Both the position numbers and the translations under genes were made by a program. From Lysobacteraceae bacterium (lineage in GTDB: Bacteria > Pseudomonadota > Gammaproteobacteria > Xanthomonadales > Xanthomonadaceae): a stretch of DNA of 64,000 nt. This document shows, piece by piece, positions 9,729 to 18,340 of the stretch (positions are counted from its first letter, which is position 1; every line of letters begins with the position of its first letter). The notes under the pieces are model-generated. The model worked only from the letters and a program-made list of their open reading frames with translations. It searched no databases and was not told where the DNA came from. Where the stretch lies: the NCBI GenBank assembly GCA_004297225.1, contig SCUI01000004.1, positions 102,724-166,723 on the forward strand, written 5' to 3'.

Positions 9729-10756
9729 GCGCGGGCCGCGCGCCGCCACCTTGGTGGTACAACCCCGCGCGCAGTCCACCCTTGACCGCGCGACTGCTGG
9801 CAGCACTCTACGGCGCCACCATCCGCGTGCGCAGCGCCCTCTACGATCGCGGTTGGCTGAAAACCCACAAGGCCGGCGCGCCGGTCGTCATCGTCGGCAA
9901 CCTCGTTGCCGGCGGCAGCGGCAAGACCCCGCTGGTGATCGCGCTGGTGGAGCGGCTGCGGGCCGCCGGGCGCCGGCCAGGCGTTGCCACGCGCGGCTAC
10001 GGCCGCGAAGACGCCGACAAGGCGCTCTGGGTGGAGGCGGACACCGATCCCGTCATGTCGGGCGACGAACCGTTGCTGATCGCGCGCCGCACCGGCGCGA
10101 AGGTGCGCGCGGATCGCGATCGCGTCGCCGCCGCCCGCGCGCTGGTCGCCGCCGGCTGCGACGTCATCGTCTGCGACGACGGCCTGCAGCATTACCGCCT
10201 GGCCCGCGACCTCGAGATCGAAGTCCTCGACGCCGCCCGCCGCCACGGCAACGGCCGCCTGCTCCCCGCCGGCCCGCTGCGCGAACCGGTCGAACGCGCC
10301 GCCCGCTGCGACTTCCACGTGGTGAACACCGGCTCGCCGGACATTCCCCTCGTGGGAGAGACCCCCCTTGTGGGAGCGGCGCAAGCCGCGACGCTTTTCG
10401 GCGAATGGCCCATGCACCTCATCGCCGATCAGGCCACCCCGCTGCTCCGCGGCCGCCCGGTCCCGCTCGACCAGTTCGCCGGCCACCGCGTCCACGCCGT
10501 CGCCGGCATCGGCGATCCCGAACGCTTCTTCGCCATGCTCCGCGCCCGCGGCATCGCCGTCGTCCCGCACGCCTTCCCCGACCACCACCGCTACACCGCC
10601 GAGGACTTCGAGTTCGGCAGCGACCTGCCGGTGCTGATGACCGAGAAGGACGCGGTGAAGGCGACGCCCTTCGCCACGCCACGCTTCCACGCCGTCCCCG
10701 TCACCGCCCGTCTGCCCGAATCCTTCTGGGTCTCGCTGCTGGACAGGATCGCCTGA
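9725..10756 (+). CDS. lpxK: Tetraacyldisaccharide 4'-kinase
   Basis: A 343-residue kinase that phosphorylates the 4' position of the lipid A precursor. The start [14 protein letters not shown] overlaps msbA by 4 bp; the ORF track's earlier start is a shadow. The P-loop [13 protein letters not shown] is at about residues 58-70, [10 protein letters not shown] and a C-terminal LMTEKDAVK are also present. A complete REP-A lies in frame at about residues 214-223 ([10 protein letters not shown]), between the normally adjacent [11 protein letters not shown] and EWPMHL segments. Confidence 0.95.
   Translation: MSAGRAPPPWWYNPARSPPLTARLLAALYGATIRVRSALYDRGWLKTHKAGAPVVIVGNLVAGGSGKTPLVIALVERLRAAGRRPGVATRGYGREDADKALWVEADTDPVMSGDEPLLIARRTGAKVRADRDRVAAARALVAAGCDVIVCDDGLQHYRLARDLEIEVLDAARRHGNGRLLPAGPLREPVERAARCDFHVVNTGSPDIPLVGETPLVGAAQAATLFGEWPMHLIADQATPLLRGRPVPLDQFAGHRVHAVAGIGDPERFFAMLRARGIAVVPHAFPDHHRYTAEDFEFGSDLPVLMTEKDAVKATPFATPRFHAVPVTARLPESFWVSLLDRIA
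10367..10395. repeat. REP-A inside lpxK
   Basis: Forward REP-A (CTTGTGGGAGCGGC then GCAAGCCGCGACGCT) translated in frame as [11 protein letters not shown] partial CTCGTGGGAG copy lies about 12 bp upstream, giving the related [10 protein letters not shown] peptide. Confidence 0.88.
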
Positions 10757-10775
10757 CCCCGTCCGTACCTCTTCC

Positions 10776-10805
10776 ATTGTGGGAGCGGCGGAAGCCGCGA
10801 CGCTC
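10776..10805. repeat. REP-A, lpxK-kdsB intergenic
   Basis: Forward REP-A variant (TTGTGGGAGCGGC then GGAAGCCGCGAC) ends about 20 bp before the kdsB start. It is in frame with kdsB, which makes the open frame run upstream as [10 protein letters not shown]. Confidence 0.85.
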
Positions 10806-10826
10806 TTTTTGGGTAGCATGGAAGCC

Positions 10827-11597
10827 ATGCCCGACTTCATCGTCGCCATCCCCGCCCGCTACGCCGCCACGCGCCTGCCGGGGAAGCCGCTGCGCCTGCT
10901 CGGCGGCGAACCCCTGGTCCTGCACGTCGCCCGCCGCGCCCTCGACGCCGGCGCACGCGAAGTCTGGGTTGCCGCGGACGACGAACGCATCGCCCAGGCC
11001 TTGGACGGCAGTGGCGTGCGCATCGCCATGACTTCGCCCGACCACGCTTCCGGCAGTGACCGCCTCGCCGAATGCGCCGGCATCGCCGGCTGGAGCGACG
11101 ACGCCCTGGTCGTGAACCTGCAGGGTGACGAACCGTTCGCACCGGCCGAGGGCATCCGCGCGGTCGCGCAGACCCTGCTGGACTCCGGCGCGGAGATGAG
11201 CACGCTCGCGACTCCGATCAACGACGTCGCCCAGCTGTTCGACCCGAACGTGGTCAAGGTCGTGCGCCGCGCGGATCGCGATGCGCTGTATTTCAGCCGC
11301 GCGCCGATGCCCTGGTCGCGCGACACGTTCGTCGGCGAGGCGCCGCAGCTGCCCGCCGGCGAGAACATCTGGCTGCGCCACATCGGCATCTACGGCTATC
11401 GGGCCGGCTTCCTGCAGCAGTTCGCGCTGCTGCCGCAGGGAAGGCTGGAGCAGATCGAGTCGCTCGAACAGCTGCGCGCGCTCGAAGCCGGCTACCGGAT
11501 CGCCGTGGGCCTGACGCCGGCGGCGTTCCCGCCCGGTGTCGACACGCCCGAAGACCTCGAGCGCGCGGAACGCCACCTTGCGGAGACGCGCCGTTGA
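10827..11597 (+). CDS. kdsB: 3-deoxy-manno-octulosonate cytidylyltransferase
   Basis: A 256-residue enzyme that activates KDO as CMP-KDO for lipopolysaccharide core assembly. The nucleotide-binding N-terminus [15 protein letters not shown], the VNLQGDEPF motif and the C-terminal [11 protein letters not shown] are diagnostic. The start is placed at [12 protein letters not shown]; the ATG 9 bp upstream is nearly as good, and the 10779 start in the ORF track lies inside a REP-A. It overlaps the next gene by 4 bp. Confidence 0.95.
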   Translation: MPDFIVAIPARYAATRLPGKPLRLLGGEPLVLHVARRALDAGAREVWVAADDERIAQALDGSGVRIAMTSPDHASGSDRLAECAGIAGWSDDALVVNLQGDEPFAPAEGIRAVAQTLLDSGAEMSTLATPINDVAQLFDPNVVKVVRRADRDALYFSRAPMPWSRDTFVGEAPQLPAGENIWLRHIGIYGYRAGFLQQFALLPQGRLEQIESLEQLRALEAGYRIAVGLTPAAFPPGVDTPEDLERAERHLAETRR

Positions 11598-12079
11598 GTC
11601 GTCTGGTACGGCAACGCCTGCTGATCGTCTGCCTGGGAAACATCTGCCGCTCGCCGATGGCGGAGGGTGCGTTGCGCTCGCGGCTGAATGAGGCGGGGCT
11701 TGGCCAGCTGGTCGAAGTCGATTCGGCCGGCCTGGGCAACTGGCACGCCGGCCGTCCGCCGGACCGCCGTGCGATCGCCTGCGCCGCGCGCCACGGCGTC
11801 GACATCTCCGATTTGCGCGCACGGCAACTCGTGGATGCCGATTACACCCGCTTCGATGCACTGCTGTGCGCTGACGCGGACGTGCTCTACACGGTAGATG
11901 CGCACGCGCCGCTCGGGGCAACCGCAGCAACCAGCCTCCTGCTCGGCTGGTCCGGCCTCGGCGAAAACGCACAAATCCCCGATCCCTACACCTTGAATAC
12001 CGCCGCGTTCGAGCACGCCTGGGACCTCGTCGACGCCGCCGCAGCCGCGATCGTCAAGCGCCTGGCGGTCCACGGCTGA
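11594..12079 (+). CDS. Low-molecular-weight protein tyrosine phosphatase
   Basis: A 161-residue LMW-PTP from a TTG start overlapping the kdsB stop. The catalytic P-loop CLGNICRS (CX5R) is near residue 14, and the general-acid loop IPDPYTLN is in the expected C-terminal place. Such enzymes often dephosphorylate Wzc-type kinases, and one is encoded about 9 kb downstream (21.4 kb), but here the gene sits in the kdsB operon, so its target is not shown by the sequence. Confidence 0.9.
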   Translation: MSRLVRQRLLIVCLGNICRSPMAEGALRSRLNEAGLGQLVEVDSAGLGNWHAGRPPDRRAIACAARHGVDISDLRARQLVDADYTRFDALLCADADVLYTVDAHAPLGATAATSLLLGWSGLGENAQIPDPYTLNTAAFEHAWDLVDAAAAAIVKRLAVHG

Positions 12080-12082
12080 AAA

Positions 12083-12109
12083 GCGTCGCGGCTTGCGCCT
12101 CCCACAAGG
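12083..12109. repeat. REP-A left of the RAYT gene (inverted copy)
   Basis: Reverse-orientation REP-A (GCGTCGCGGCTTGCGCC then TCCCACAAGG) immediately after the phosphatase stop. It lacks one base of the usual arm. Confidence 0.82.
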
Positions 12110-12123
12110 AGGCCCAGGACCTC

Positions 12124-12155
12124 CCTTGTGGGAGCGGCGGCAGCCGCGACGCTTT
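12124..12155. repeat. REP-A left of the RAYT gene (direct copy)
   Basis: Forward REP-A (CTTGTGGGAGCGGC then GGCAGCCGCGACGCT). With the previous inverted copy it forms a head-to-head pair about 15 bp apart, resembling the paired REP arrangement called BIME in enterobacteria. Confidence 0.85.
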
Positions 12156-12200
12156 CCCACAACACTCGCAGGACTTCCCCGACTCCTTGGGCTAGACGGC

Positions 12201-12755
12201 GTGCGAATCATCTGCGCATGCCATCGAAAGGTCCCCCTGGTCCAGGGCTATCGGGCGCTTCGCCGCGGTCGCATCTCCATGCCCGGTCACCGTTACTTCA
12301 TCACGACCGTCTGCCATCGCCGACAACGATTCTTTGCCAGCTGGCCTGTGGCCTCGGCAGTCTGCCGCACCTTCTCGGAAGGACGCCTCTGGCGTGATTC
12401 GATGTTGCTCTGCTGGGTGCTGATGCCCGATCACCTCCATATGCTGGTTGAGCTCGGGCACGATGAGCCCCTCGACGCCTTGGTACGCCGGGTCAAGGCG
12501 GTGACGAGCAAGGAAGCGAAGTCCGCAGCGGGACGGATCGATGGGCAGACGTGGGCGCCGGGGTTCCATGAGCGGCTGATGCGCGGTGGCCTGAACCTGG
12601 AGGCGGTGGCGCGATATATCGTCGCAAACCCGGTGCGCGCCGGTTTGGTGCGGAGCTGCCGGGACTACCCCTACTGGGATGCGATCTGGCTTGATCGTCT
12701 GGTCGCGGCTTCCGCCGCTCCCACAAGGCAGGTTCGATCGCCCGCGATGGGATAA
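12201..12755 (+). CDS. REP-associated tyrosine transposase (RAYT, Y1_Tnp/IS200-like)
   Basis: About 184 residues from a GTG; a start at the internal ATG 12279 (MPGHRYFITTV) is possible but would lose the conserved YRALRRGR segment. The HUH motif PDHLHMLVEL and the catalytic Tyr in VARYIVANPVRAGLV are both present, as is the ending YPYWDAIW typical of xanthomonad RAYTs. The family cleaves and joins single-stranded REP DNA. REP-A palindromes flank the gene, and the last residues ([10 protein letters not shown]) are themselves encoded by one. No IS ends are visible, so it looks like a resident domesticated copy. Confidence 0.87.
   Translation: MRIICACHRKVPLVQGYRALRRGRISMPGHRYFITTVCHRRQRFFASWPVASAVCRTFSEGRLWRDSMLLCWVLMPDHLHMLVELGHDEPLDALVRRVKAVTSKEAKSAAGRIDGQTWAPGFHERLMRGGLNLEAVARYIVANPVRAGLVRSCRDYPYWDAIWLDRLVAASAAPTRQVRSPAMG
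12702..12728. repeat. REP-A at the RAYT 3' end
   Basis: Reverse-orientation REP-A (GTCGCGGCTTCCGCC then GCTCCCACAAGG), read in frame at the RAYT C-terminus and ending about 40 bp before uvrC. Confidence 0.85.
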
Positions 12756-12765
12756 TCGGCTGGCC

Positions 12766-14634
12766 ATGAGCGATCCTGCACCGCCCAGCCCCAAGCCGCC
12801 CCGGTCCGTCTTCGACGGCAAGGCCTTCGTGCGCGGGCTCAGCACGGCGCCGGGGGTGTACCGGATGTATGCGGCCGACGACAGCGTGCTGTACGTCGGC
12901 AAGGCCGGGGCGCTGAAGAAGCGGGTCGCCAGCTATTTCAGCGCGACGCCCAAGACCGCAAGGACCATGGCGATGCTGGCCCAGGTCGCGCGCATGGAGG
13001 TCACGGTCACCCGCACCGAGACCGAGGCGCTGCTGCTGGAGAACCAGCTGATCAAGTCGCTCAAGCCGCGCTACAACGTGCTGCTGCGCGACGACAAGAG
13101 CTACCCGTACGTGCTGCTCACCCAGGAGGAATGGCCGCGGCTGGCACTGCATCGCGGCCCGCGCAGCATCCCCGGCCGCTATTTCGGCCCCTACGCCAGC
13201 GTCGGAGCCGTTCGCGAGACCCTGAACCTGCTGCACAAGCTGTTCAAGCTGCGCAGTTGCGAGGACAGCGTGTTCCGCAACCGCACGCGGCCGTGCCTGC
13301 AGTACCAGATCGGCCGCTGCAGCGGATCCTGCGTGGGATTGATCTCCGGGGAGGATTACGCCCGCGACGTGCGCCGGGTGGAATTGTTCCTGGAGGGCCG
13401 CAGCGACGCGCTCGACGCGGAGCTCGAGCGCAACATGGCCGACGCCGCCGAACGCCTGGATTTCGAAGAGGCCGCGCGCATCCGCGACCTGATCCAGGCG
13501 ATCCGCAAGCTTCAGGCCCGGCAATACGTCGATGGCCGCGCCGCGGACCTGGACGTGCTCGCCTGCGCGATGGAAGGCAGCCACGCCTGCGTGTTGCTGC
13601 TGGCCTTCCGCGACGGCCGCAACCTGGGCACGCGTGCCTTCTTCCCGAAGACCAACGGCGCCGAGAACTGCGAGGAAGTGCTCAGCGCCTTCGTCTCCCA
13701 GTACTACGCCGAGCAACCCGCACCGCCGGAAATCGTCCTGGATCGCGACATCGACGAGCGCGAGCTGCTGCAACAGGCCCTGTCCGAAGGTGCGGGCAAG
13801 CGCGTGCAGCTCAGGTGCAACGTCCGCGGCGAGCGTGCCGGCTACCTGGACATGGCCAGGCGCAACGCCGAACTCGCGCTGGCCACCGAACTCGGCAGCC
13901 AGGCCACCCAGCGCGCCCGGCTCGATTCGCTGCAGGAACTGCTGGGCCTGGCCGAGCCGCCGCAGCGGATCGAGTGCTACGACATCAGCCACACCATGGG
14001 CGAGGCCACGGTCGCCTCGCAGGTCGTGTTCAACCAGGACGGCCCGGTGCGCAGCCAGTACCGCCGCTACAACATCAGCGGCATCGAACCCGGCGACGAC
14101 TACGCGGCGATGCACCAGGCGCTGGAGCGCCGGTTCCGGCGCGCGGTGGACGAGGGCGGCGTGCTCCCGGACCTGTTGCTGATCGACGGCGGCGCGGGGC
14201 AGGTGGCGCAGGCGCGCGGGGTGCTGGCCGAGCTGGGCATCGCCGAGCGCATCGTGCTGGTTGGCGTGGCCAAGGGTCCCGAGCGCCGTCCCGGCCACGA
14301 GGCGCTGCTGCTGCCGGACGGGCGCGAGATCCGCCCCGGCCCGGAGTCCCCCGGCCTGCAGCTGATCCAGCAGGTGCGCGACGAATCCCATCGCTTCGCC
14401 ATCACCGGCCATCGCGGCCGCCGGGCCAAGGCGCGCAACACCAGCCGCCTGGAGGACATTCCCGGCATCGGACCGCGCCGACGCGCTAACCTGTTGCGGC
14501 ATTTCGGGGGATTGGGCGGGCTGAAGGCCGCGGGCGCGGAGGAAATCGCCCGGGTCGAAGGCATCAACGCCGCGCTCGCCGAACGCATCTGGGCCAGCCT
14601 GCACGGGCTGCCCGTGGAGACCAAGGACGAATGA
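12766..14634 (+). CDS. uvrC: Excinuclease ABC subunit C
   Basis: A 622-residue nuclease making both incisions in nucleotide excision repair. The GIY-YIG domain (APGVYRMYAADDSVLYVGKAG) is N-terminal, the UVR segment RLDFEEAARIRDLI is near residue 225, the RNase H-like endonuclease domain (ECYDISHTMGEATVAS, LLIDGGAGQ) follows, and helix-hairpin-helix DIPGIGPRRRANLL is C-terminal. The start MSDPAPPSPKPPRSVFDGKAF was chosen because the upstream extension is the tail of the RAYT region. It overlaps pgsA by ATGA, the same uvrC-pgsA order as in E. coli. Confidence 0.97.
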   Translation: MSDPAPPSPKPPRSVFDGKAFVRGLSTAPGVYRMYAADDSVLYVGKAGALKKRVASYFSATPKTARTMAMLAQVARMEVTVTRTETEALLLENQLIKSLKPRYNVLLRDDKSYPYVLLTQEEWPRLALHRGPRSIPGRYFGPYASVGAVRETLNLLHKLFKLRSCEDSVFRNRTRPCLQYQIGRCSGSCVGLISGEDYARDVRRVELFLEGRSDALDAELERNMADAAERLDFEEAARIRDLIQAIRKLQARQYVDGRAADLDVLACAMEGSHACVLLLAFRDGRNLGTRAFFPKTNGAENCEEVLSAFVSQYYAEQPAPPEIVLDRDIDERELLQQALSEGAGKRVQLRCNVRGERAGYLDMARRNAELALATELGSQATQRARLDSLQELLGLAEPPQRIECYDISHTMGEATVASQVVFNQDGPVRSQYRRYNISGIEPGDDYAAMHQALERRFRRAVDEGGVLPDLLLIDGGAGQVAQARGVLAELGIAERIVLVGVAKGPERRPGHEALLLPDGREIRPGPESPGLQLIQQVRDESHRFAITGHRGRRAKARNTSRLEDIPGIGPRRRANLLRHFGGLGGLKAAGAEEIARVEGINAALAERIWASLHGLPVETKDE

Positions 14635-15227
14635 CACTGACCCTGCCGACGATCCTCACCCTGATCCGCATCGCGCTGATCCCGGTGCTGGCGGCGGTGT
14701 ATTTCCTGCCTTACGGCTGGACCAACTTCGCCGCCGCCGCGGTGTTCGCCTTCGCCTCGATCACCGACTGGCTGGACGGCTGGATCGCACGCCGCTTCGG
14801 CATGACCTCCGCGTTCGGCGCATTCCTGGATCCGGTCGCCGACAAGCTGATGGTTTCCACCGCGCTGTTCCTGATCGTCCAGGGCCACCCGACCGCATGG
14901 ATGGCGCTGTGGGCGGCGGTGATCGTCGGCCGCGAGATCGCGGTTTCCGCCCTGCGCGAGTGGATGGCCGAAGTGGGGCAGCGCGGCAAGGTCGCGGTCG
15001 CCGCGATCGGCAAGTTCAAGACCGTGGCGCAGATGGTGGCGCTGACCTGCCTGCTGTACTCGGTCACCCCCTCGCAGCCCCCGCATCCGACCCCGTGGAT
15101 GGGCAACCTGATCTTCCATATCGGCGACTGGCTGCTGGCGATCGCCGCGCTGCTGACCCTGTGGTCGGGCCTGGGCTACCTGCGTGCGGCCTGGCCCTCG
15201 CTCCAGGGCAAGCCGCCCTCGTATTGA
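14631..15227 (+). CDS. pgsA: CDP-diacylglycerol-glycerol-3-phosphate 3-phosphatidyltransferase
   Basis: A 198-residue membrane enzyme that starts phosphatidylglycerol synthesis. The CDP-alcohol phosphotransferase motif DWLDGWIARRFG...GAFLDPVADK (DGxxARxxGxxxGxxxDxxxD type) is at about residues 45-70, with several TM helices. It overlaps uvrC by 4 bp and is followed by a tRNA cluster. Confidence 0.96.
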   Translation: MTLTLPTILTLIRIALIPVLAAVYFLPYGWTNFAAAAVFAFASITDWLDGWIARRFGMTSAFGAFLDPVADKLMVSTALFLIVQGHPTAWMALWAAVIVGREIAVSALREWMAEVGQRGKVAVAAIGKFKTVAQMVALTCLLYSVTPSQPPHPTPWMGNLIFHIGDWLLAIAALLTLWSGLGYLRAAWPSLQGKPPSY

Positions 15228-15261
15228 CACCCCGCCGACCTCCAGTAAAATGGCGGGCTCC

Positions 15262-15337
<76 letters not shown>

Positions 15338-15347
15338 GTTCCAGTAC

Positions 15348-15376
15348 GAACCCCGGCTTGCCGGGGTTCGCTTTTT
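15348..15376 (+). terminator. Intrinsic terminator after tRNA-Gly
   Basis: GAACCCCGG with a CTTG loop and CCGGGGTTC, followed by a run of five T. It lies between tRNA-Gly and tRNA-Cys. Confidence 0.8.
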
Positions 15377-15396
15377 CGGGACAATGAAAGTCCACC

Positions 15397-15470
15397 GGCC
15401 GGGTGGCAGAGTGGTTATGCAGCGGACTGCAAATCCGCGTACGCCGGTTCAATTCCGACCTCGGCCTCCA
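15397..15470 (+). tRNA. tRNA-Cys(GCA)
   Basis: A 74-nt cloverleaf with acceptor GGCCGGG/CTCGGCC, D-arm GGCAGAGTGGTTATGC, anticodon loop CTGCAAA (GCA), T-loop TTCAATT, and encoded CCA. Confidence 0.96.
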
Positions 15471-15477
15471 ATAAAAA

Positions 15478-15506
15478 GCGCCCCGCCCAAAAGCGGGGCG
15501 TTTTTT
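15478..15506 (+). terminator. Intrinsic terminator after tRNA-Cys
   Basis: CGCCCCGC, a short CCAAAA loop, GCGGGGCG, then six T: a textbook rho-independent terminator. Confidence 0.9.
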
Positions 15507-15528
15507 ATTGGATTCCCCCGGGGGTCTA

Positions 15529-15600
15529 CCTTGTGGGAGCGGCGCAAGCCGCGACAGGCGAAGCGACTCGAGTCGCGGCTTGCGCCGCTCCCACAAGGAG
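15529..15600. repeat. REP-A inverted pair between tRNA-Cys and tRNA-Leu
   Basis: Forward REP-A (15529-15555) and reverse REP-A (15572-15598) separated by 16 bp. The two copies are complementary over about 27 bp, so the pair can fold into one long hairpin, like a BIME-type unit. Confidence 0.9.
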
Positions 15601-15625
15601 GATCCAGTCGCTACCATCCCCCCAG

Positions 15626-15712
15626 GCCCGGATGGCGAAACTGGTAGACGCAAGGGACTTAAAATCCCTCGGCCGCAAGGCCATGTCGGTTCGATCCCGA
15701 CTCCGGGCACCA
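15626..15712 (+). tRNA. tRNA-Leu(TAA)
   Basis: An 87-nt class II tRNA with acceptor GCCCGGA/TCCGGGC, anticodon loop CTTAAAA (TAA), long variable arm CGGCCGCAAGGCCATG, T-arm GTCGGTTCGATCCCGAC, and encoded CCA. Confidence 0.96.
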
Positions 15713-15750
15713 TGGCCTGCGCCAGCGGCTGCTGGCGGCATCCAGCCAAT

Positions 15751-15769
15751 GTGCGTACAATGTACACAC
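15751..15769. promoter_or_regulatory. Putative TacA operator overlapping a -10-like box
   Basis: GTGCGTAC-AAT-GTACACAC is an inverted repeat with one mismatch, 12 bp upstream of the antitoxin ATG. It includes TACAAT, a plausible -10 element. Autorepression by the antitoxin's ribbon-helix-helix domain is known for this family; its use here is inferred. Confidence 0.55.
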
Positions 15770-15780
15770 AGATCCGAGGA

Positions 15781-16071
15781 ATGCCCATGACCGCCGCCCA
15801 TCGTGTCCGCGAATCCGCGGCAGAGACCATCAATTTCAGGCTCTCGAAGGGCAAGAAGGCGCTCATCGACGAAGCAGCCAGGGTCCTGGGGCAAAAGCGC
15901 ACGGAGTTCATGCTTGAAACCCTCTCGGCGAAAGCCGCCGAAGTGTTGGCCGACCGGACCCGCTTCCCGCTGGACTCGAGACAGCTGACGGCCTTCAATC
16001 GCCTGCTGGACGAGCCGATCGACGACAAGGCGATCCGCATGCTGCTCAGGAAGGCGCCCTGGGAGCGCTGA
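15781..16071 (+). CDS. DUF1778/TacA-type antitoxin
   Basis: A 96-residue ribbon-helix-helix protein (ETINFRLSKGKKALIDEAARVLGQKRTEFMLE at about residues 14-46) with a C-terminal toxin-neutralising tail. TacA-type antitoxins bind their own promoter and block a GNAT toxin. A GAGGA ribosome site supports the ATG at 15781; MTAAHRV two codons later is also possible. The toxin gene starts 6 bp after the stop. Confidence 0.88.
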   Translation: MPMTAAHRVRESAAETINFRLSKGKKALIDEAARVLGQKRTEFMLETLSAKAAEVLADRTRFPLDSRQLTAFNRLLDEPIDDKAIRMLLRKAPWER

Positions 16072-16077
16072 GCCTTG

Positions 16078-16626
16078 GTGTTGCTTCCGCCCGAGCGGCT
16101 CACGTCGCATCATCGGCTGGACGAGTTCGCATGCCGCCATGAGTCGCTGGCACGCTGGTTGCGGCAGCGGGCCCTGAAGAACCAGGCGCAGGGCGCCAGC
16201 AACTGCTTCGTCGTTTGCGATGCGTCGAGCAAGCGCAAACCCGTCGTCGGGTGCTACGCCCTGGCTGCCGGGGCGCTGGAACACGCCAGCGCCACCGGCA
16301 GGCTTCGCCGCAACATGCCCGACCCGATCCCGGTTGCCGTCCTCGGCCGCCTTGCCGTGCATTCCGACTGGATGGGTCAGGGAATCGGTGCCGGCATGCT
16401 GAGGGATGCGACGCTTCGTTGCCTGAGGGCCGCCAGGGACGGCCCCGGCATCCGCGCCATCCTCTGCCATGCCATCGACGAGGACGCCCGCGCGTTCTAC
16501 CTGCATCATGGTTTCGTGCAGTCGCCTGTCGCGGAGTGGACGATGATGCTCGGGTTGATGGGCTTCGCAGCTGCCGCGGAGGCGCCAGCCGACCATGGGT
16601 CGGATCTACGGAGGGGGCGGGATTGA
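16078..16626 (+). CDS. GNAT acetyltransferase toxin, TacT family
   Basis: About 182 residues from GTG. TacT toxins acetylate aminoacyl-tRNA and halt translation. The acetyl-CoA loop QGIGAGML, the preceding strand VLGRLAVHSDWMG and the catalytic-Tyr segment AFYLHHGFVQ match the family. The C-terminal tail (ADHGSDLRRGRD) beyond the family end TMMLGL is encoded by a REP-B palindrome. It follows its antitoxin directly and overlaps the next gene's TTG start by 4 bp. Confidence 0.87.
   Translation: MLLPPERLTSHHRLDEFACRHESLARWLRQRALKNQAQGASNCFVVCDASSKRKPVVGCYALAAGALEHASATGRLRRNMPDPIPVAVLGRLAVHSDWMGQGIGAGMLRDATLRCLRAARDGPGIRAILCHAIDEDARAFYLHHGFVQSPVAEWTMMLGLMGFAAAAEAPADHGSDLRRGRD
16588..16611. repeat. 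REP-B at the TacT 3' end
   Basis: GCCGACCATGGGTCGGATCTACGG matches reverse-orientation REP-B with one change, read in frame as ADHGSDLR at the TacT C-terminus. Confidence 0.75.
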
Positions 16627-18248
16627 GGTATAGCGCCTACATCGCTGCGATCGTGCTGACGGGCCTGTCGACGGCGCTGGTCCTTGCCGGGTACCGCGAA
16701 TGGAGCTGGGTGCTGGTGCTGGCCGGAGCGCTGGCGATCCTGGGCACCTGGGACCTGCTGCAGACGCGCAGCACCCTGCGGCGCAATTACCCGCTGCTGG
16801 CGCACTTGCGCTACGGACTGGAATCGATCGGCCCGGAGATCCGCCAGTACTTCATCGAGCCCGACATCGCCGAGACGCCGTTCTCGCGCGAGCAGCGTGC
16901 CCTGGTTTACCAGCGCGCCAAACACGTCCAGGACACGGTGCCGTTCGGGACCGAACAGGACGTCTACGACGTCGCCTACGAATGGATCAACCATTCGATG
17001 CAGCCCTCCAGCATCGCCAGCCACGACTTCCGCGTGCGCGTCGGCGGGGAGGGCACCACGCAGCCCTACGACGCCAGCGTGTTCAACATCTCGGCGATGA
17101 GCTTCGGCGCGCTCAGCGCCAACGCGATCCGCGCGCTCAACAAGGGCGCGAAACTCGGCGGCTTCTACCACGACACCGGCGAGGGCTCGATCTCGCCCTA
17201 CCACCGCGAGCACGGCGGCGACCTGGTCTGGGAAATCGGCTCGGGCTACTTCGGCTGCCGCGACGGCAACGGCCGCTTCAGCGACGAGCGCTTCGCGGAG
17301 AACGCCACCGATCCGCAGGTCAGGATGATCGAGGTGAAGTTGTCCCAGGGCGCCAAGCCCGGCCATGGCGGGGTCCTGCCGGCGGCCAAGGTCAGCCACG
17401 AGATCGCGGTCACCCGGGGCGTGCTCCGCGGCGTGGACTGCATCTCGCCGGCGCGGCACGCGGAATTCGACACGCCCGTCGGCCTGCTCGAGTTCGTGGC
17501 CAGGTTGCGCCGGCTGTCCGGCGGCAAGCCGGTCGGATTCAAGCTGGCAATCGGCCATCCCTGGGAATGGTTCGCGGTGGCCAAGGCCATGCACGAGACC
17601 GGGCTGCTACCGGATTTCATCGTCGTCGACGGTGCCGAGGGCGGCACCGGGGCGGCACCGGCGGAGTTCGTCGAGCACGTCGGCGTGCCGATGCACGAGG
17701 GCCTGATGCTGGTCCACAACACCCTGGTGGGCCTGGACCTGCGGGACAAGGTGAAAGTCGGGGCCGCTGGGAAGATCATCAGCGCCTTCGACATCGCCCG
17801 GACCCTGGCGCTGGGCGCCGACTGGGCCAACGCCGGCCGCGGCTTCATGTTCGCGCTGGGCTGCATCCAGTCGATGAGCTGCCACACCGACCGCTGTCCC
17901 ACCGGTGTGGCCACCCAGGACCCGCGCCGCTGGCGGCACCTGGACGTCACCGACAAGGGCAACCGGGTCTTCATGTTCCAGCAGAACACGCTGCACGCGC
18001 TGCGGGACCTGCTGTGCGCCTGCGGCCTGGACGGCCCGGAGCAGCTCGGTCCGGAGCACATCCTGCGGCGGGTGTCGCCGGTGGAGGTCCGCTCGCTCGC
18101 GGCGCTGTACCGGTTCCTGGCCCCGGGCGAATTGCTGCAAAAGGTGCCAGAACACGCAGTTTTCCAGGCGTTCTGGGCGGGGGCGCGCGCCGACAGTTTC
18201 GCACCGCCACCACGGGTCGCGGCTTTACGAACGGCGAAATTGGTGTAA
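16623..18248 (+). CDS. FMN-binding glutamate synthase family protein
   Basis: A 541-residue protein from TTG (LRYSAYIAAIVLTG). Two N-terminal TM segments are followed by the FMN domain of glutamate synthase (MSFGALSANAIRALNKGAKLGGFYHDTGEGSIS, HPWEWFAVAKAMHETG, DGAEGGTGAAP). The cysteine set CIQSMSCHTDRCPTGVATQDP matches the 3Fe-4S site. There is no glutaminase domain, so it is one of the stand-alone GltB2-like membrane proteins whose substrate is not established. It overlaps tacT. Confidence 0.85.
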   Translation: MRYSAYIAAIVLTGLSTALVLAGYREWSWVLVLAGALAILGTWDLLQTRSTLRRNYPLLAHLRYGLESIGPEIRQYFIEPDIAETPFSREQRALVYQRAKHVQDTVPFGTEQDVYDVAYEWINHSMQPSSIASHDFRVRVGGEGTTQPYDASVFNISAMSFGALSANAIRALNKGAKLGGFYHDTGEGSISPYHREHGGDLVWEIGSGYFGCRDGNGRFSDERFAENATDPQVRMIEVKLSQGAKPGHGGVLPAAKVSHEIAVTRGVLRGVDCISPARHAEFDTPVGLLEFVARLRRLSGGKPVGFKLAIGHPWEWFAVAKAMHETGLLPDFIVVDGAEGGTGAAPAEFVEHVGVPMHEGLMLVHNTLVGLDLRDKVKVGAAGKIISAFDIARTLALGADWANAGRGFMFALGCIQSMSCHTDRCPTGVATQDPRRWRHLDVTDKGNRVFMFQQNTLHALRDLLCACGLDGPEQLGPEHILRRVSPVEVRSLAALYRFLAPGELLQKVPEHAVFQAFWAGARADSFAPPPRVAALRTAKLV

Positions 18249-18340
18249 ATTGACTGGTGAAGCGCCTGTTCAGGTTGCTTTTTGGCCGGTTTCCGGATCG
18301 TTCGCGTTTTGACCTCCAAACACCTCCCAGGACGAACCAA

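Noticed and set aside
7911-9806. 631-residue minus-strand ORF opposite msbA
   Set aside because: Codon-position shadow of msbA; no recognisable domain.
12128-12397. Alternative RAYT start in frame 2 (MPSKGPPGPG) implying a frameshift
   Set aside because: The conserved YRALRRGR and ITTV segments are in one continuous frame with the HUH motif, so no frameshift is needed.
15529-15600. CRISPR repeat or long terminator
   Set aside because: The unit is a REP-A inverted pair with the same sequence found all over the window; there is no regular spacer array.
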